In this document: one piece after another, positions 9,968-18,640 of the stretch
Layout of the letters: the number at the start of each line of letters is the position of its first letter
Numbering within the stretch: position 1 is the stretch's first letter
Assembly: GCA_027943245.1 (NCBI GenBank)
Contig: JANDJZ010000844.1
Location: 1-18,640 of the forward strand
Length of the DNA: 18,640 bases
Direction: 5' to 3'
Source of the DNA: Acanthamoeba sp. SK_2022b
Taxonomy: Eukaryota; Discosea; Longamoebia; Acanthamoebidae
Program-made: the position numbers and the translations under genes
Notes under the pieces: model-generated
Databases searched by the model: none
Told to the model about the DNA's origin: nothing
The model's input: only the letters and a program-made list of their open reading frames with translations

Positions 9968-12026
9968 ATGCACTCCACGCCTGTCCAAGCCATCCGCTCC
10001 GAAGTGGTCGCCGAGTTCACGGTGGCTGGCACCACACACCAGGTGCGCATCTACCCCGCGGTGGCCAACCTGAGCGAGACCAACCTCCACAAGCACAACT
10101 TCTTCCACTCGCCGGTCATGCTTCCCATCTCACCGAGCGACAAGTTATCGCGATTGCTCGTCAAGCCCGTGCCGCACAGCCCACAGGCCGAGATCATCAT
10201 CCTCCTCTCGAGCAACGACGTGCGCCAGCAGGGCCTTGCCCTGCTTCGCGCCATGCCTGGCTACAACAAGTTGCTTGATACCGCCCTTCGTCCGATCCCC
10301 TTCAACCGGATCCGCGCCTTGGCCCACACGCTGCCACCTGACATTCAGATCACACTGGGCGAGGTGCAGGGTGGGCTGTCCCAGCCGGCCACCATGCCCG
10401 TCAGGTTAGGCGCGCCGACGGCGGAGCGCCTGAATCAGTTCATCGAGACCGGACTGGCCGGTTCCGTGCTTGCCTTCCAGGTTCATATGCAACCCACTGT
10501 CAACAGCCAGCAGCATCAGGACTGACGGACCGCGCTGCTCGCTATTATGAGCACAGGTGGAGCTGCAAACCGCTGTGTCCCGTGGTGCGCGCGTACAGAT
10601 CACAGGCCGCTCGCTGCGTGAGTCGACTTTCCGAGTGGCCTTGCACGGCGACGGCTCGGACTCGTTCGTTCACAGGAATGACTTCAGGCGCTTGACGATG
10701 GGCATCTCAAACAGCCTGTCGATCACCGGCGTCATGGACGATGGCGAGTCCCTGGACTGGGCCATTGCAAACGCCGCGATGGAGCGGTTCTATCAGCAAG
10801 GAGACTCTGCCCTGGTATCGTGGTCGGACAGCATCTGCGCGCAGACATTCAACGGCAACGACCTCAAGCCCTCCGTGGTGGAGAGCAGTTTGAACAAGCT
10901 GTTCAAGTTAGATTCAGGAGATGACAGGTTTCACGTTAACGCTGCAGAGTTTCACGCAGCGATGCAGGAGGAGCACCGTCTGCGCAGTGGAGGATCCTAC
11001 GGCTACGGCAGCGCAGGGTTCAACGTTGGTTTCGTTGGTGGTTCTGCCAGCGGAGGTGGAGGCGCGCACCACCACAACTCCGACCACTCGCGCTCGGCGC
11101 TCAGCGGCAGCTCCTCCTTCACACGTGACGAGCTGCACCAGTTTCTCAAGCAGCACGGCGTCGAGACGAGGATCCATGGCAACCTGATCGAGGTCAGGGA
11201 CGTCAAGGTTAGACGCTTCAACCATAGCGAACTCTCAGATAGTATGGGCATCACGCTCCGCATCCACTATGCTGTGTAGTGCCGCGATGTGATCTCTAAT
11301 CCTGAGTCCTTTCTCTCACCTAGGCGTGAACATTGGCTACTTTAGCATCACCATCAAGGACCGAGATGACTCCTACCACCTGACACTGCCTTTGAATGGC
11401 GAGACGCTCAGTATGTCCCTCCCGCATCCTCTCACTCGACAGCAACAACACTCACGTATGGTGTGAATTGGGTCATAGGCTCTGATCATCTACGCCACCA
11501 GGCCACGCCTCCTTCTGCCATCTCTGTTGTCACTGCTGTCCAAGACCTGGCAAAGGACGTCTGCGAGATGAGAGAGCACCTGAAGAAGATCGATGAAGAG
11601 AAACCAGCGTTGGCCGATACCCTAAGCAACTTAGAGCACCGAGTGAAGAACCTGGAGAACATGCTGTGGGTCAACTGGCACGACGCGCACCTGGAGAGCT
11701 ACCTGAGGGAGTCTGGCCGTGGTCAGGCTAGGCCAGGCTACTGCAAGTTGGGCAACGTCGTCCACCTGCGCGGGTCCATCACCAACCAGGCGACCTGGAC
11801 GAACGATATGGCTGGTCAGAAAGGAGGGTACCTCCTCTTCACGCTGCCAGAGGGCTTGCGGCCGAGCAGTTGGCTCAAGTTCTCGGCTATCGGCCAAGAC
11901 GGCGCAGGGATCAAGCCCAAGTCTGTGACCATTACCAGTGATGGTAAGGTCAGCTATTGGCTCAGTGGCTTTGACGTTAACAGCTTTGTCTCTTTGGATG
12001 GCATCAGCTTTGTGGTGTCTCAGTAA
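9968..12026 (+). CDS. fibre-like protein: unrecognised N-terminus, Gly/His linker, coiled coil, phage tail-fibre-like C-terminal head
   Basis: Four exons give 610 residues: 9968-10480, 10557-11241, 11324-11410 and 11479-12026 (TAA). The second donor is 11242 (GTATGG); a GT at 11208 would put a stop in frame. Residues 1-312 are unrecognised. Residues about 313-355 are a Gly/Ser linker with a HHH run. Residues about 444-495 form a likely coiled coil (AVQDLAKDVCEMREHLKKID, LEHRVKNLENMLW). Residues about 515-610 contain CKLGNVVHLRGSI, LLFTLPEGLRPSSWLKFSA and SFVSLDGISFVV. This order (hydrophobic strand, FTLPEGxRP, VSLDGISF) is what I associate with C-terminal head domains of phage tail fibres and related bacterial proteins. 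No signal peptide is seen. The function is unknown; a trimeric binding protein is an inference. Confidence 0.65.
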
Positions 12027-12250
12027 AGAGAGCGCACTTGTCCTTCTTGCTCTTTGTGGTTATTGCTCTCGCTCTCATCACCTTGCGTGTCGGCAATGTA
12101 AACAGGACGGTGGTGCTCCGAAGGGAAGTGCAGCTTGTTCATTTGAGTTGTTTGCAACCAAAGACAAGAAACAAAATTGAAAGGGACGGGAAGGAGTGAT
12201 GAATGTTGTTCGGTGTATCTCTCTCTTGATTGTTGTGTTCCAGTTTCGCT
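12027..12250. other. 3' intergenic region between convergent genes
   Basis: The fibre-like gene and the nuclease gene end towards each other here. No AATAAA is evident on either strand. The only open frame is the doubtful longer C-terminus of the nuclease. No other feature is seen. Confidence 0.5.
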
Positions 12251-13849
12251 TTACTCGCGAAGGATCATCTTGCTCTGGGGAGCGACGGGCATGTGGGGCT
12301 TCACGTTCTGTTGTGTGTTGCCCACCAAAGCAGTGAGCGGGCCGATGTTCAGACGGAGAGGACTGAGGGAGTACCCTGGAGGAGGAGAAGATGCTGTTGA
12401 GGAGGGCGCCGAGACGCACGCCAGCGGCAACGAGCCTCTGCTGGATGATGGGCAGGTTGTGGGTGTAGTACGACTCGCCCAGATCGGTCACGCGGGCCTC
12501 TGTTGTACGCGACGGTTTGTTTTTGGCGGTTAGGCCCAAGCCCGAGGCGAGGCAGCAGACAACGGGGCAGCAGGCAGCCGTACCGCTGGGGTCAAAGTTG
12601 TAGACGTCGGTCCTCACGTACTGGAAGGACTCGTTGGCCCACTTGGCGGGATCGGTGATGGCGGCGTACTGGGCCGCGACGCTCGGGTTGTTCTGGATGT
12701 AGGTCTGCAGCTGCTGCGAGAAGTCCTGCCAGTCCGAGTCGTACCTACGCATCGTCGTGTACATGATCAGAAAAAGAAAAGAAAAAGAAAATGGTAAAAG
12801 AAATAAGAAAGGCGAGTAGTACTTCTGGATGATGAACTCGTCCCACACCTGGTGGAGGTTGCCCCTCTTGCCGAGGAAGTCGATCTTGACGGTGTTGCCG
12901 CCCTCATCGTCACCATAACCAACCTGGCGGTGCGTTCGAACGGGATCGTCAGCCGCAGGATTGCGTAGCAGGCGTGAGTGAGGGCGCGGGCGGCTTGTGG
13001 ACGTACGTGGAGAGGCTGGTGGACGTCACCGACAAAGTGGGTGATGAAGACGAGCGGGCAGGGCATGTCGCCGTAGTTGAAGGTGCACACGCTGCCAGAG
13101 GTGCCCTCGTAGGCGAGTTGCTCTGTCATTGTCAAAGATGAACGTTTGAACATGTGAGCACCCAGAGAGAGAAACACAGAGAGCGGTCTTGCGCACTGGT
13201 GTAGTTCTGGATGGCACTGACGACGCAGCCCGGAGGGAAGGGGCAATAGGCGCTGGTGTACTGGACGGCGTTGCGGGGCAAGTTCACGTAGTGCAGAGGT
13301 CCGCTCCAGCGACCCTACAACAATAAGTTTTACTTTAATACAACAACAATTGGATATTCATGGCTTAAAATAACAATTCTTACTGGGTATAGTTGGCTAA
13401 TTATTAACCTTATTTTTTATTTATTGAAATAATTATAAATGCAAAAATAAGATTGAAATGGGAGTTAGAAAACTGATAAATTAGCGGGGGCATACGTTGC
13501 TCGTGTGATCGTACTCATCGGGGAAAGGGGCCGCGGCAGCGAGAGTCCTGCCGTTGAGGTAGTAGTTCACGGCCTGTGCATTTATCATGTTAAACAACGA
13601 TGGTCAAAATGGTGGCAAAAAAGAATTGTAACTCAAAAAGAAAGAGAAGCGCCAGCGGGTCAGGAGACCAAGTTGCTTATCAGCGGAGTAGAAGAGAAGT
13701 GGAAGCACCTGCTGGGCATTCGAATTGAGCTGGTTGTACGCAATGTCGGCCACGATCTGGTGACCCTCCTTGCCCCAGGCGTCAGTCTGGACCAGAAAGA
13801 GAGCAACGCACAGGGCGATGACAGCGAAGATGGCTACGCGGAGCTGCAT
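12251..13849 (-). CDS. secreted P1/S1-type zinc-dependent nuclease
   Basis: Class I nucleases cut single-stranded DNA and RNA with three zinc ions and are usually secreted or lysosomal. Exons in gene order: 13849-13709, 13573-13496, 13314-13197, 13122-13007, 12923-12823, 12744-12584, and 12499 to the end. Residues 1-24 are a signal peptide. Cleavage after Ala24 leaves Trp25, the mature N-terminal zinc ligand of the family. The other ligands follow: GHQ (His30), DEYDH, LHYVN, HFVGDVHQPLHV (two His and Asp) and NLHQVWD (His, Asp). Later come WANES, LGESYYTHNLPIIQQRL and GVRLGALLN, where many family members end. The end is uncertain. Directly after LLNSIF the better codon pattern shifts frame and stops at 12251-12253, while the unshifted frame runs to 12078. 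Either way all zinc ligands are present. Confidence 0.88.
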
Positions 13850-13979
13850 TATTCGAATGGACCTCCCAGTAACGCCGCGATTACAAGACAAGAAGAGGAA
13901 GGCGAAGAGAAAATTAACTTTGAGTGAGCGGAGATTGCACGCAAGTCCCCATTGGCCTTTAGAAAAGCAGACCTCCTTT

Positions 13980-13985
13980 CTTATA
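13980..13985 (-). promoter_or_regulatory. TATA-like element for the nuclease gene
   Basis: On the minus strand CATATAAG lies about 130 nt upstream of the nuclease ATG at 13849, similar in spacing to the TATA of the histone gene here. Confidence 0.4.
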
Positions 13986-14534
13986 TGCACGGAATGCTCA
14001 GAATTTGCTCTGTGTCCAGACTGCGACATGCTCTTGAATATACCCTGGTTATAAGATTAGCATGGCTATGGCAGACAAAGGAGCAAAAGCAGTAGGGAAA
14101 CATGACATGATACCTGAAAAACTGTAACTGTTGTGGTCTGCTGTTGGTGAGAAACAAAAACCAGATATGTTGGTCTGTAACCCAAGCATGTGAGCACATA
14201 CTACTAAGAAGACTGAACCCACCAGGGTGTTTCTTCACCTGCCTACCATCTTGGCCTAACTTTGGTTGAGGTGAACACCAAGGCCTTCTTTGTTGTGGCG
14301 GGTTTCGGAGACATAAAAGGAAACAAAATGGAATGTACGGTATGTCAGAAACAACACGTCAGCAAGCCTGATCTTCAAAGCAGATTCGCCAGGTAGAAGA
14401 ACATCTCGAATCAACGATAGCAATTGCCACGAGACGAGGAAATCGTTTTAGAAAACGACAACCTCAAAGTATATTCTTTCTGAACAGAACATTTGTTGAG
14501 AAGGTAGCCTCACATCGTCAGCTTCTAGATCGTC
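13986..14534. other. divergent intergenic region between the nuclease and YIPF6-like genes
   Basis: It must hold the promoter of the plus-strand gene at 14535, but no clear TATA box or RNA gene is visible. Open frames here are short and lack recognisable sequence. Confidence 0.5.
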
Positions 14535-15264
14535 ATGGACTTCTTCGGACGGATCGTATCGAACCAGCCAGAGGATGCTGAGGCGGGAGGATTCCCTGAA
14601 AGCGACACAATCAGCACGCTAGACGAACCCGTGTGGCAGACCATCCTCAGGGATCTCGCAGACATTGGATTGAAGACTCTACACGTCGTGTTCCCCTTCT
14701 GGGGTTCCTTTAGGCGAGTTGACCGATTGAAGGACTGGGATCTGTGGGGGCCACTCCTCCTCTCCTTCATTCTCGCAAGCGTGCTCACTCTCGCTGCGGG
14801 CAATCAAGGCACCCTCATCTTCACCACCGTCTTCGTCATCGTGTGGCTGGGCTCGTGCATTATCACCATCAACGCGATCCTCCTCGGCGGCAAGATCTCC
14901 TTCTTCCAGACCGTGTGCGCGCTGGGCTACTCGCTTGGCCCCCTCGATATCGCTGCTCTCATCTGCATCTGGTGGGACAACCTCATCTTCCGAATCATCG
15001 TCGTTCTTGTGTGCTGGGGCTGGTCAGTGTTCGGTACTTTCCTACCCTCTCCAACCGCTGCGGAAAAAAGAGGCAGCAACAAAGCCAAGCCTAACGCCTC
15101 CCCTCCATCCCATATCGCCGCGCCAACCAGCGTCGTGGGGCTTCGTGCTGGCAATGATGCCCACGGACAAGACCGGTCGCGGACCGCTTGTGCTGTACCC
15201 GATCTTCCTCTTCTACCTCGTCATCGCTTGGATGATTGTCGTAGTGCACGATGTGGCCGAGTAG
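14535..15264 (+). CDS. YIPF6-like Yip1-domain membrane protein
   Basis: Yip1-family proteins are five-pass membrane proteins of the ER-Golgi system that interact with Rab GTPases. Exons 14535-15033 and 15131-15264 (TAG) give 210 residues, the usual length for YIPF6. The cytoplasmic N-terminus holds LDEPVWQTILRDLADIGLK (29-47), the hallmark stretch before the membrane region. DWDLWGP (67-73) opens the first helix. Likely helices lie at 71-89, 93-113, 124-146, 150-172 and 185-205. GYSLGPLD (131-138) and VLYPIFLFYLVIAW (187-200) match conserved Yip positions. Reading straight through the 97-nt intron would destroy the last helices, so splicing at 15034/15130 is preferred. Confidence 0.88.
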
Positions 15265-15552
15265 ACAGAGAGCCAGAAGAAGACGAACCCGTGCACTTTT
15301 GGGCAGCAAGCACTGTGACGAGGTTGAACGCTGCTCCTCCACTTGTCAAATACACGCGTAGTATCAACCGTAACGGTCTCTTTGCTCTTTCGTTTCTCTG
15401 CTTTTCCTTGAGCCAGGCCACATTTTTTCTATTGGAGGACTTACAACCAATGGTAGCGATACGCTTGATTTCAACGTTTGTGAATTTTTATTGGTCGAAA
15501 AGTTGTGCTTTCCGGCGAGGCCGTTGGTGCGGGACCGTTAGGGACCTGGCGG
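15265..15552 (+). promoter_or_regulatory. histone gene upstream region with three CCAAT boxes
   Basis: CCAAT occurs at 15447-15451 and, inverted as ATTGG, at 15431-15435 and 15490-15494, within about 120 nt of the TATA box. Clustered CCAAT boxes are common in cell-cycle-controlled histone promoters. The first part of the region is also the 3' flank of the YIPF6-like gene. Confidence 0.5.
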
Positions 15553-15560
15553 TATATAAA
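15553..15560 (+). promoter_or_regulatory. TATA box (TATATAAA) of the H2A.X gene
   Basis: A perfect TATATAAA lies about 96 nt upstream of the ATG at 15656. It is followed by a CA-rich leader with no upstream ATG apart from chance frames. Confidence 0.8.
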
Positions 15561-15655
15561 ACGACTTGTGGCGCCATCCGAGAATCATTCGACTCTCGAA
15601 ACTCAACAGCAAACGCACCCCAACCCGAACGCTACTCTCCCAATCAAACAACAAG

Positions 15656-16138
15656 ATGTCGTCCAAGGATGCTGGCAAGACCACCAAGAAGCCCACTGAG
15701 GGTGCCAAGAAGGCTCCTCGCTCTGCCCCCAAGGCCAAGGCCGCCCCGACCGGCAAGGACGCCGCTGGTGAGGGCCACTCAAGGTCCTTCAAGGCCGGCC
15801 TTCAGTTCCCCGTCGGTCGTATCCACAGGCAGCTCAAGGAGGGCAGGTATGCCAGCCGTGTTGGCGCCGGTGCCCCCGTCTACCTCGCTGCCGTGCTTGA
15901 ATACCTCGTGGCCGAGATCCTCGAGTTGGCCGGCAATGCCTCGCGCGACAACAAGAGGGTGAGGATCGTGCCCCGTCACATCCAGCTCGCCGTCAGGAAC
16001 GACGAGGAGTTGAACAAGCTTCTCCAGGACGTCACCATCTCTTCCGGTGGTGTCATCCCCAACATCCACTCCGTGCTCATCCCCAAGTCGAAGGGTAAGG
16101 GCGGTAAGGCCGGCGAGAGCCTCTCGCAGGAGTACTAG
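15656..16138 (+). CDS. histone H2A.X (intronless)
   Basis: This is the core nucleosomal histone with the DNA-damage phosphorylation tail. One exon encodes 160 residues. A Lys/Ala/Pro-rich N-terminal tail of about 45 residues is longer than in canonical H2A. The fold follows with [12 protein letters not shown] (47-58), [20 protein letters not shown] (76-95), [17 protein letters not shown] (107-123, acidic patch) and [14 protein letters not shown] (131-144). The last four residues are Ser157-Gln-Glu-Tyr160, the SQ(E/D)-hydrophobic motif that ATM/ATR-type kinases phosphorylate in H2[10 protein letters not shown] and GGVIPNIH lean towards H2A.Z, but LNKLL and the SQEY tail do not. It could be the major H2A of the organism, as in other protists where H2A.X is the bulk form. 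Confidence 0.95.
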   Translation: MSSKDAGKTTKKPTEGAKKAPRSAPKAKAAPTGKDAAGEGHSRSFKAGLQFPVGRIHRQLKEGRYASRVGAGAPVYLAAVLEYLVAEILELAGNASRDNKRVRIVPRHIQLAVRNDEELNKLLQDVTISSGGVIPNIHSVLIPKSKGKGGKAGESLSQEY

Positions 16139-16139
16139 A

Positions 16140-16151
16140 CGGATCGATCCG
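16140..16151 (+). terminator. 12-bp palindrome immediately after the H2A.X stop
   Basis: CGGATCGATCCG is self-complementary and begins 2 nt after the TAG. It could fold as a 4-bp stem with a 4-nt loop. It does not match the metazoan histone 3' stem-loop consensus (a 6-bp stem with a pyrimidine-rich loop), so a role in 3' processing is only a guess. Confidence 0.3.
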
Positions 16152-16253
16152 GATGTAGAGTAAACAAGCAGGGATCAAGCCAAGGGAGCGACGTCGAGCA
16201 GCGTGTAAGTAGCGATTTTGAACGATTTAGACACTAGATTGCACCTAAGATCA

Positions 16254-16259
16254 AATAAA
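16254..16259 (+). terminator. AATAAA poly(A) signal for H2A.X
   Basis: AATAAA lies 116 nt after the H2A.X stop codon. It suggests a polyadenylated mRNA, usual for H2A.X and other replication-independent histone genes. Confidence 0.55.
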
Positions 16260-16539
16260 AGAAAGATTTTCGTCATATCTGGCCCAAAGTAACCGAAGCG
16301 GTAATCGCAACCTCGCCCCGAGGCGGCAGTCGGTCCTGGCGCTGGTAACGGTTACTTGCCATTTTCTTTTTCCTTTCATTTTCCTAGCATTTTCTGTACG
16401 CAACGTTATAGGGTTCGAGTCCCGACGCCAGCTGCTTCTAGTCTTTTTCTCTTCTTCCGGAGACCTCCCTCTGTGTTGATTCCGTTTCTGTTGCCGCTGC
16501 ATCTTGCCAGGAGAGAGATTGACAAAAGGACTGCCGAAG
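16260..16539 (+). other. intergenic and 5' leader region of UTP3, with a tRNA-like 3' half
   Basis: It contains GGTTCGAGTCC at 16412-16422, a perfect RNA polymerase III B-box. CGCCAG follows shortly after and can pair with CTGGCG at 16336-16341. No credible A-box or anticodon arm lies between, and the T-stem has one mismatch, so I do not call a tRNA. The rest is pyrimidine-rich sequence leading to the ATG at 16540. Confidence 0.3.
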
Positions 16540-18640
16540 ATGCCACGAAAGGGAGGTAAGCAAAAGGCGCCCGCGATGACCAGAGAAGAACGCGAGGAGC
16601 TCGACATCTCAGAAGATGAAGAATTCGATTTTGGGGGCAAGGACGCTGCGGATGAGAACGGCAAGTTCTTTGACGTCGAAGATGAAGAAGACATCATGGG
16701 CTTGGACCTAGAGGACTCCGATCTTGACGAAGATGCCGTGGACGAGGATGAGGAGGACGAAGAGGACGGAGCCGAAGCCGGAAACGGCGAGGATGGGTTT
16801 GAGGACGACAAGGCGTGGGGTCGCAGCAAGAAACAATTTTACAGCCGCGATTTCCACGATGATGAGGACTGGGATGAAGAGCTCGGTACCTGCATCCTCC
16901 TCGATTTTAATTTTCCCATCTCCGTTTAATTCCAAATTTCTTCATCTTCCCGGCTGCGCTTTACGTCATGATTCTGATACTTTTTAAATTAATTAAATAT
17001 TTCAATTAAAATGCAGCCAAGGACGAGCTGGAGCAGGCTCTCATTCAGCAAAAGAAGATGCGAGGCGCTCTTCTGCCGGAGGACTTCGCCCCCGCTGAGC
17101 AGGACCTCAAGCAAAGCGCTGAGAAGAAGGCGGTCAAGGCCAAAGAGTGCGCCTCTGCTTCTGTTCTAGCACCTGTGAGCGCTCTATTGACAACCTCACC
17201 TTGTCTCGGCCAGGCTCGACATCGAAACCGTGCAGAAGGACATCTCGTCGCTCACGACCGAGGAGAAGCTCGAGATCATCACCGCCGAAGCGCCCGAGCT
17301 GTTGGGCCTCGTGCAGGACTTCAGGAACAAGATCACTCTCATGCGCGAGAGGGTGTTCCCGCTCATCCAGAGGTACCTCGACGAGCGCACCAATATCACA
17401 ACCTGTGGGGTCTCTTACGTGTTTGTCGTTGCAACCAGGATCAAGAAGGGCGAGTTCCAAACTTGTAATGGTGTGAGCTTCCTGGAGGTTCAGTACCAGC
17501 TGATGCTCTCCTATTGCATCAACATCGCCTACTACCTCTACCTCAAGGTTGGCCTCTACTTCGCGTTCCCCCGCCCTTTTTACGTTTTATTATTATCTGT
17601 TATTTTTTAAGAGAACAAAAAACAAAAACAAAAACAAAAAACAAATGATTTTTGACTAACGCGGGTTGTGTGACTGCGGTACATGCAGGCCAAGGGCGAG
17701 CAGGTCAAAGACCATCCGGTCATCAATCAGCTGGTGAAGATCCGGGTCTACCTGGAGAAGATCAAGCCCATTGAGAAGAAGCTCAAGTACCAGATCGACA
17801 AGCTCCTCAAGACCGCCGCCATCGGCAACATCGCCAGCGGTATTCCCTCGCCACCCTCCGTTTCGTGCGCGTGCATCGCTAATGCCGTGTTGTTGTTGGT
17901 CTCTCGCCGTGTCGTTGTGCAGGCGACAGCAAGGATCCGCTCAACACGCGAGCCAACCCGGCCAACCTGGTGTCGCCTCTGGACGAGGAGGCGGAGGAGG
18001 ATTCCGATGAGGGTTCGTCGGACGAGGAAAGCGATGAGGACGACAAGAAGAGGAAGAAGGAGAAGAAGTCCAAGGTCCAGAAGTATCGCCCGCCCAAGAT
18101 GGCCGCCGAGAAGTTCGAGGACTCCTCTAGTACGCGTCCCTTCACAAGATCTCCCATACCCCAACGACTACCAACTTACGTGTGCTATTTCTTTTCTTTT
18201 CTTTTTCTTTCATTTCTCGTGTAGTGCTGGCGCAGAAGGAAAGGGAGGAGAGGAGGAGGAAGAAGGCCCTGAGCAGCGCGCTTGCCCAGGACCTCCTCAA
18301 CGGTTCGTTCGACTCACTTTCCCATTCCTCGACTGGCTCCAATCGTTGCCTGTGCTGATCGCCGCGTGTGTGCACGCCAACACGTACAGAGTTTGGCACG
18401 GCGCCAGAGGAGGTGGACTACGGCACGACGCGCACCAAGTACGACCAGCGGGAGAAGGAGAGGACCGAGTACGAGGAAAACTACATGACGCGTCTCATGG
18501 ACACCAAGAAGGACAAGCAGGCACGAAAGAAGGCCATGCGGGAGCGATCCACCCTCCGAAACGAACTCAAGGACCTCGGCGACTACGCCGACATCGCGGC
18601 CCTCGACCTCGACGGCGACGACGGAGGTGCTCCTCCTCTC
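16540..18640 (+). CDS. UTP3: UTP3/SAS10 homologue of the small-subunit processome, 3' end beyond window
   Basis: UTP3 (Sas10) is a nucleolar factor of the U3 snoRNP/SSU processome needed for 18S rRNA maturation. Exons: 16540-16885, 17017-17146, 17214-17372, 17439-17547, 17689-17839, 17923-18129, 18225-18302 and 18390 to about 18626, where a GTGCTC donor may end the last visible one. The N-terminus is very acidic, then WGRSKKQFYSRDF, the family signature. The Sas10/Utp3/C1D domain follows: TAEAPELLGLVQDFRNKI, KKGEFQTCNGVSFLEVQYQL, MLSYCINIAYYLYLK, HPVINQLVKIR and KLKYQIDKLLKTAA. Next come an acidic and Lys-rich linker, QKYRPPKMA, and a basic helical region ending LKDLGDYADI, which fits the start of the Sas10 C-terminal domain. 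The start was chosen as the first ATG in frame. Intron 17373-17438 is 66 nt and has no stop, but removing it restores the conserved KKGE spacing. Confidence 0.9.

Noticed and set aside
10481..10525. First exon of the fibre-like gene continuing to the stop at 10525
   Set aside because: Ending there would give an isolated 185-residue protein. The GTTCAT donor at 10481 and CAG acceptor at 10556 join two frames in phase with uniform codon use, so splicing is preferred.
16336..16431. Possible intron-containing tRNA gene (perfect B-box, partial acceptor pairing)
   Set aside because: There is no credible A-box, D-arm or anticodon arm, position 8 is not T, and the T-stem has a mismatch. At best it is a tRNA-derived fragment.

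Overview
The window looks like nuclear DNA of a free-living amoebozoan, most likely Acanthamoeba or a close relative. Exons are GC-rich with C/G at third codon positions, and they are broken by many short, often AT-rich GT-AG introns. Genes are tightly packed on both strands. The gene set is eukaryotic: a BEACH-WD40 protein, a YIPF6-like Golgi protein, histone H2A.X and the nucleolar factor UTP3/SAS10. The genus is an inference; I could not run a search.

Layout. Positions 1-4058 (+) hold the 3' part of a BEACH-WD40 gene, 16 visible exons including one GC-AG intron. Positions about 4320-9700 are a sharply different block, almost devoid of CpG, made of mobile-element remains. It contains a DIRS-like retroelement on the minus strand (gag-like ORF 7196-8152, reverse transcriptase-RNase H ORF 5628-7193), a direct repeat about 90 bp long, a hairpin element, an intron-bearing gene fragment with a TATA box, a scrap of a LINE-type reverse transcriptase and an 18-bp minisatellite. 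Normal host sequence resumes at about 9700. It carries a four-exon gene (9968-12026, +) for a fibre-like protein with a coiled coil and a phage-tail-fibre-like head, and a secreted P1/S1-type zinc nuclease (12251-13849, -). These are followed by a YIPF6 homologue (14535-15264, +), an H2A.X gene with a clear TATA promoter (15656-16138, +) and the 5' part of UTP3/SAS10 (16540 to the right edge, +).

How it fits together. The host genes are unrelated housekeeping or secretory genes and form no operon. The strongest signal is the CpG desert. One stretch of 1,185 nt (7933-9117) has no CpG at all, while both flanks are CpG-rich. Inside it, the retroelement frames are still open, yet the catalytic Asp codons of the reverse transcriptase and RNase H read Asn exactly where an Asp codon would have made a CpG. 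This is what decay of a methylated (or otherwise C-deaminated) transposon would leave. The second candidate of interest is the fibre-like protein at 9968-12026, which combines an unrecognised N-terminal region with a head domain of the kind seen on phage tail fibres.
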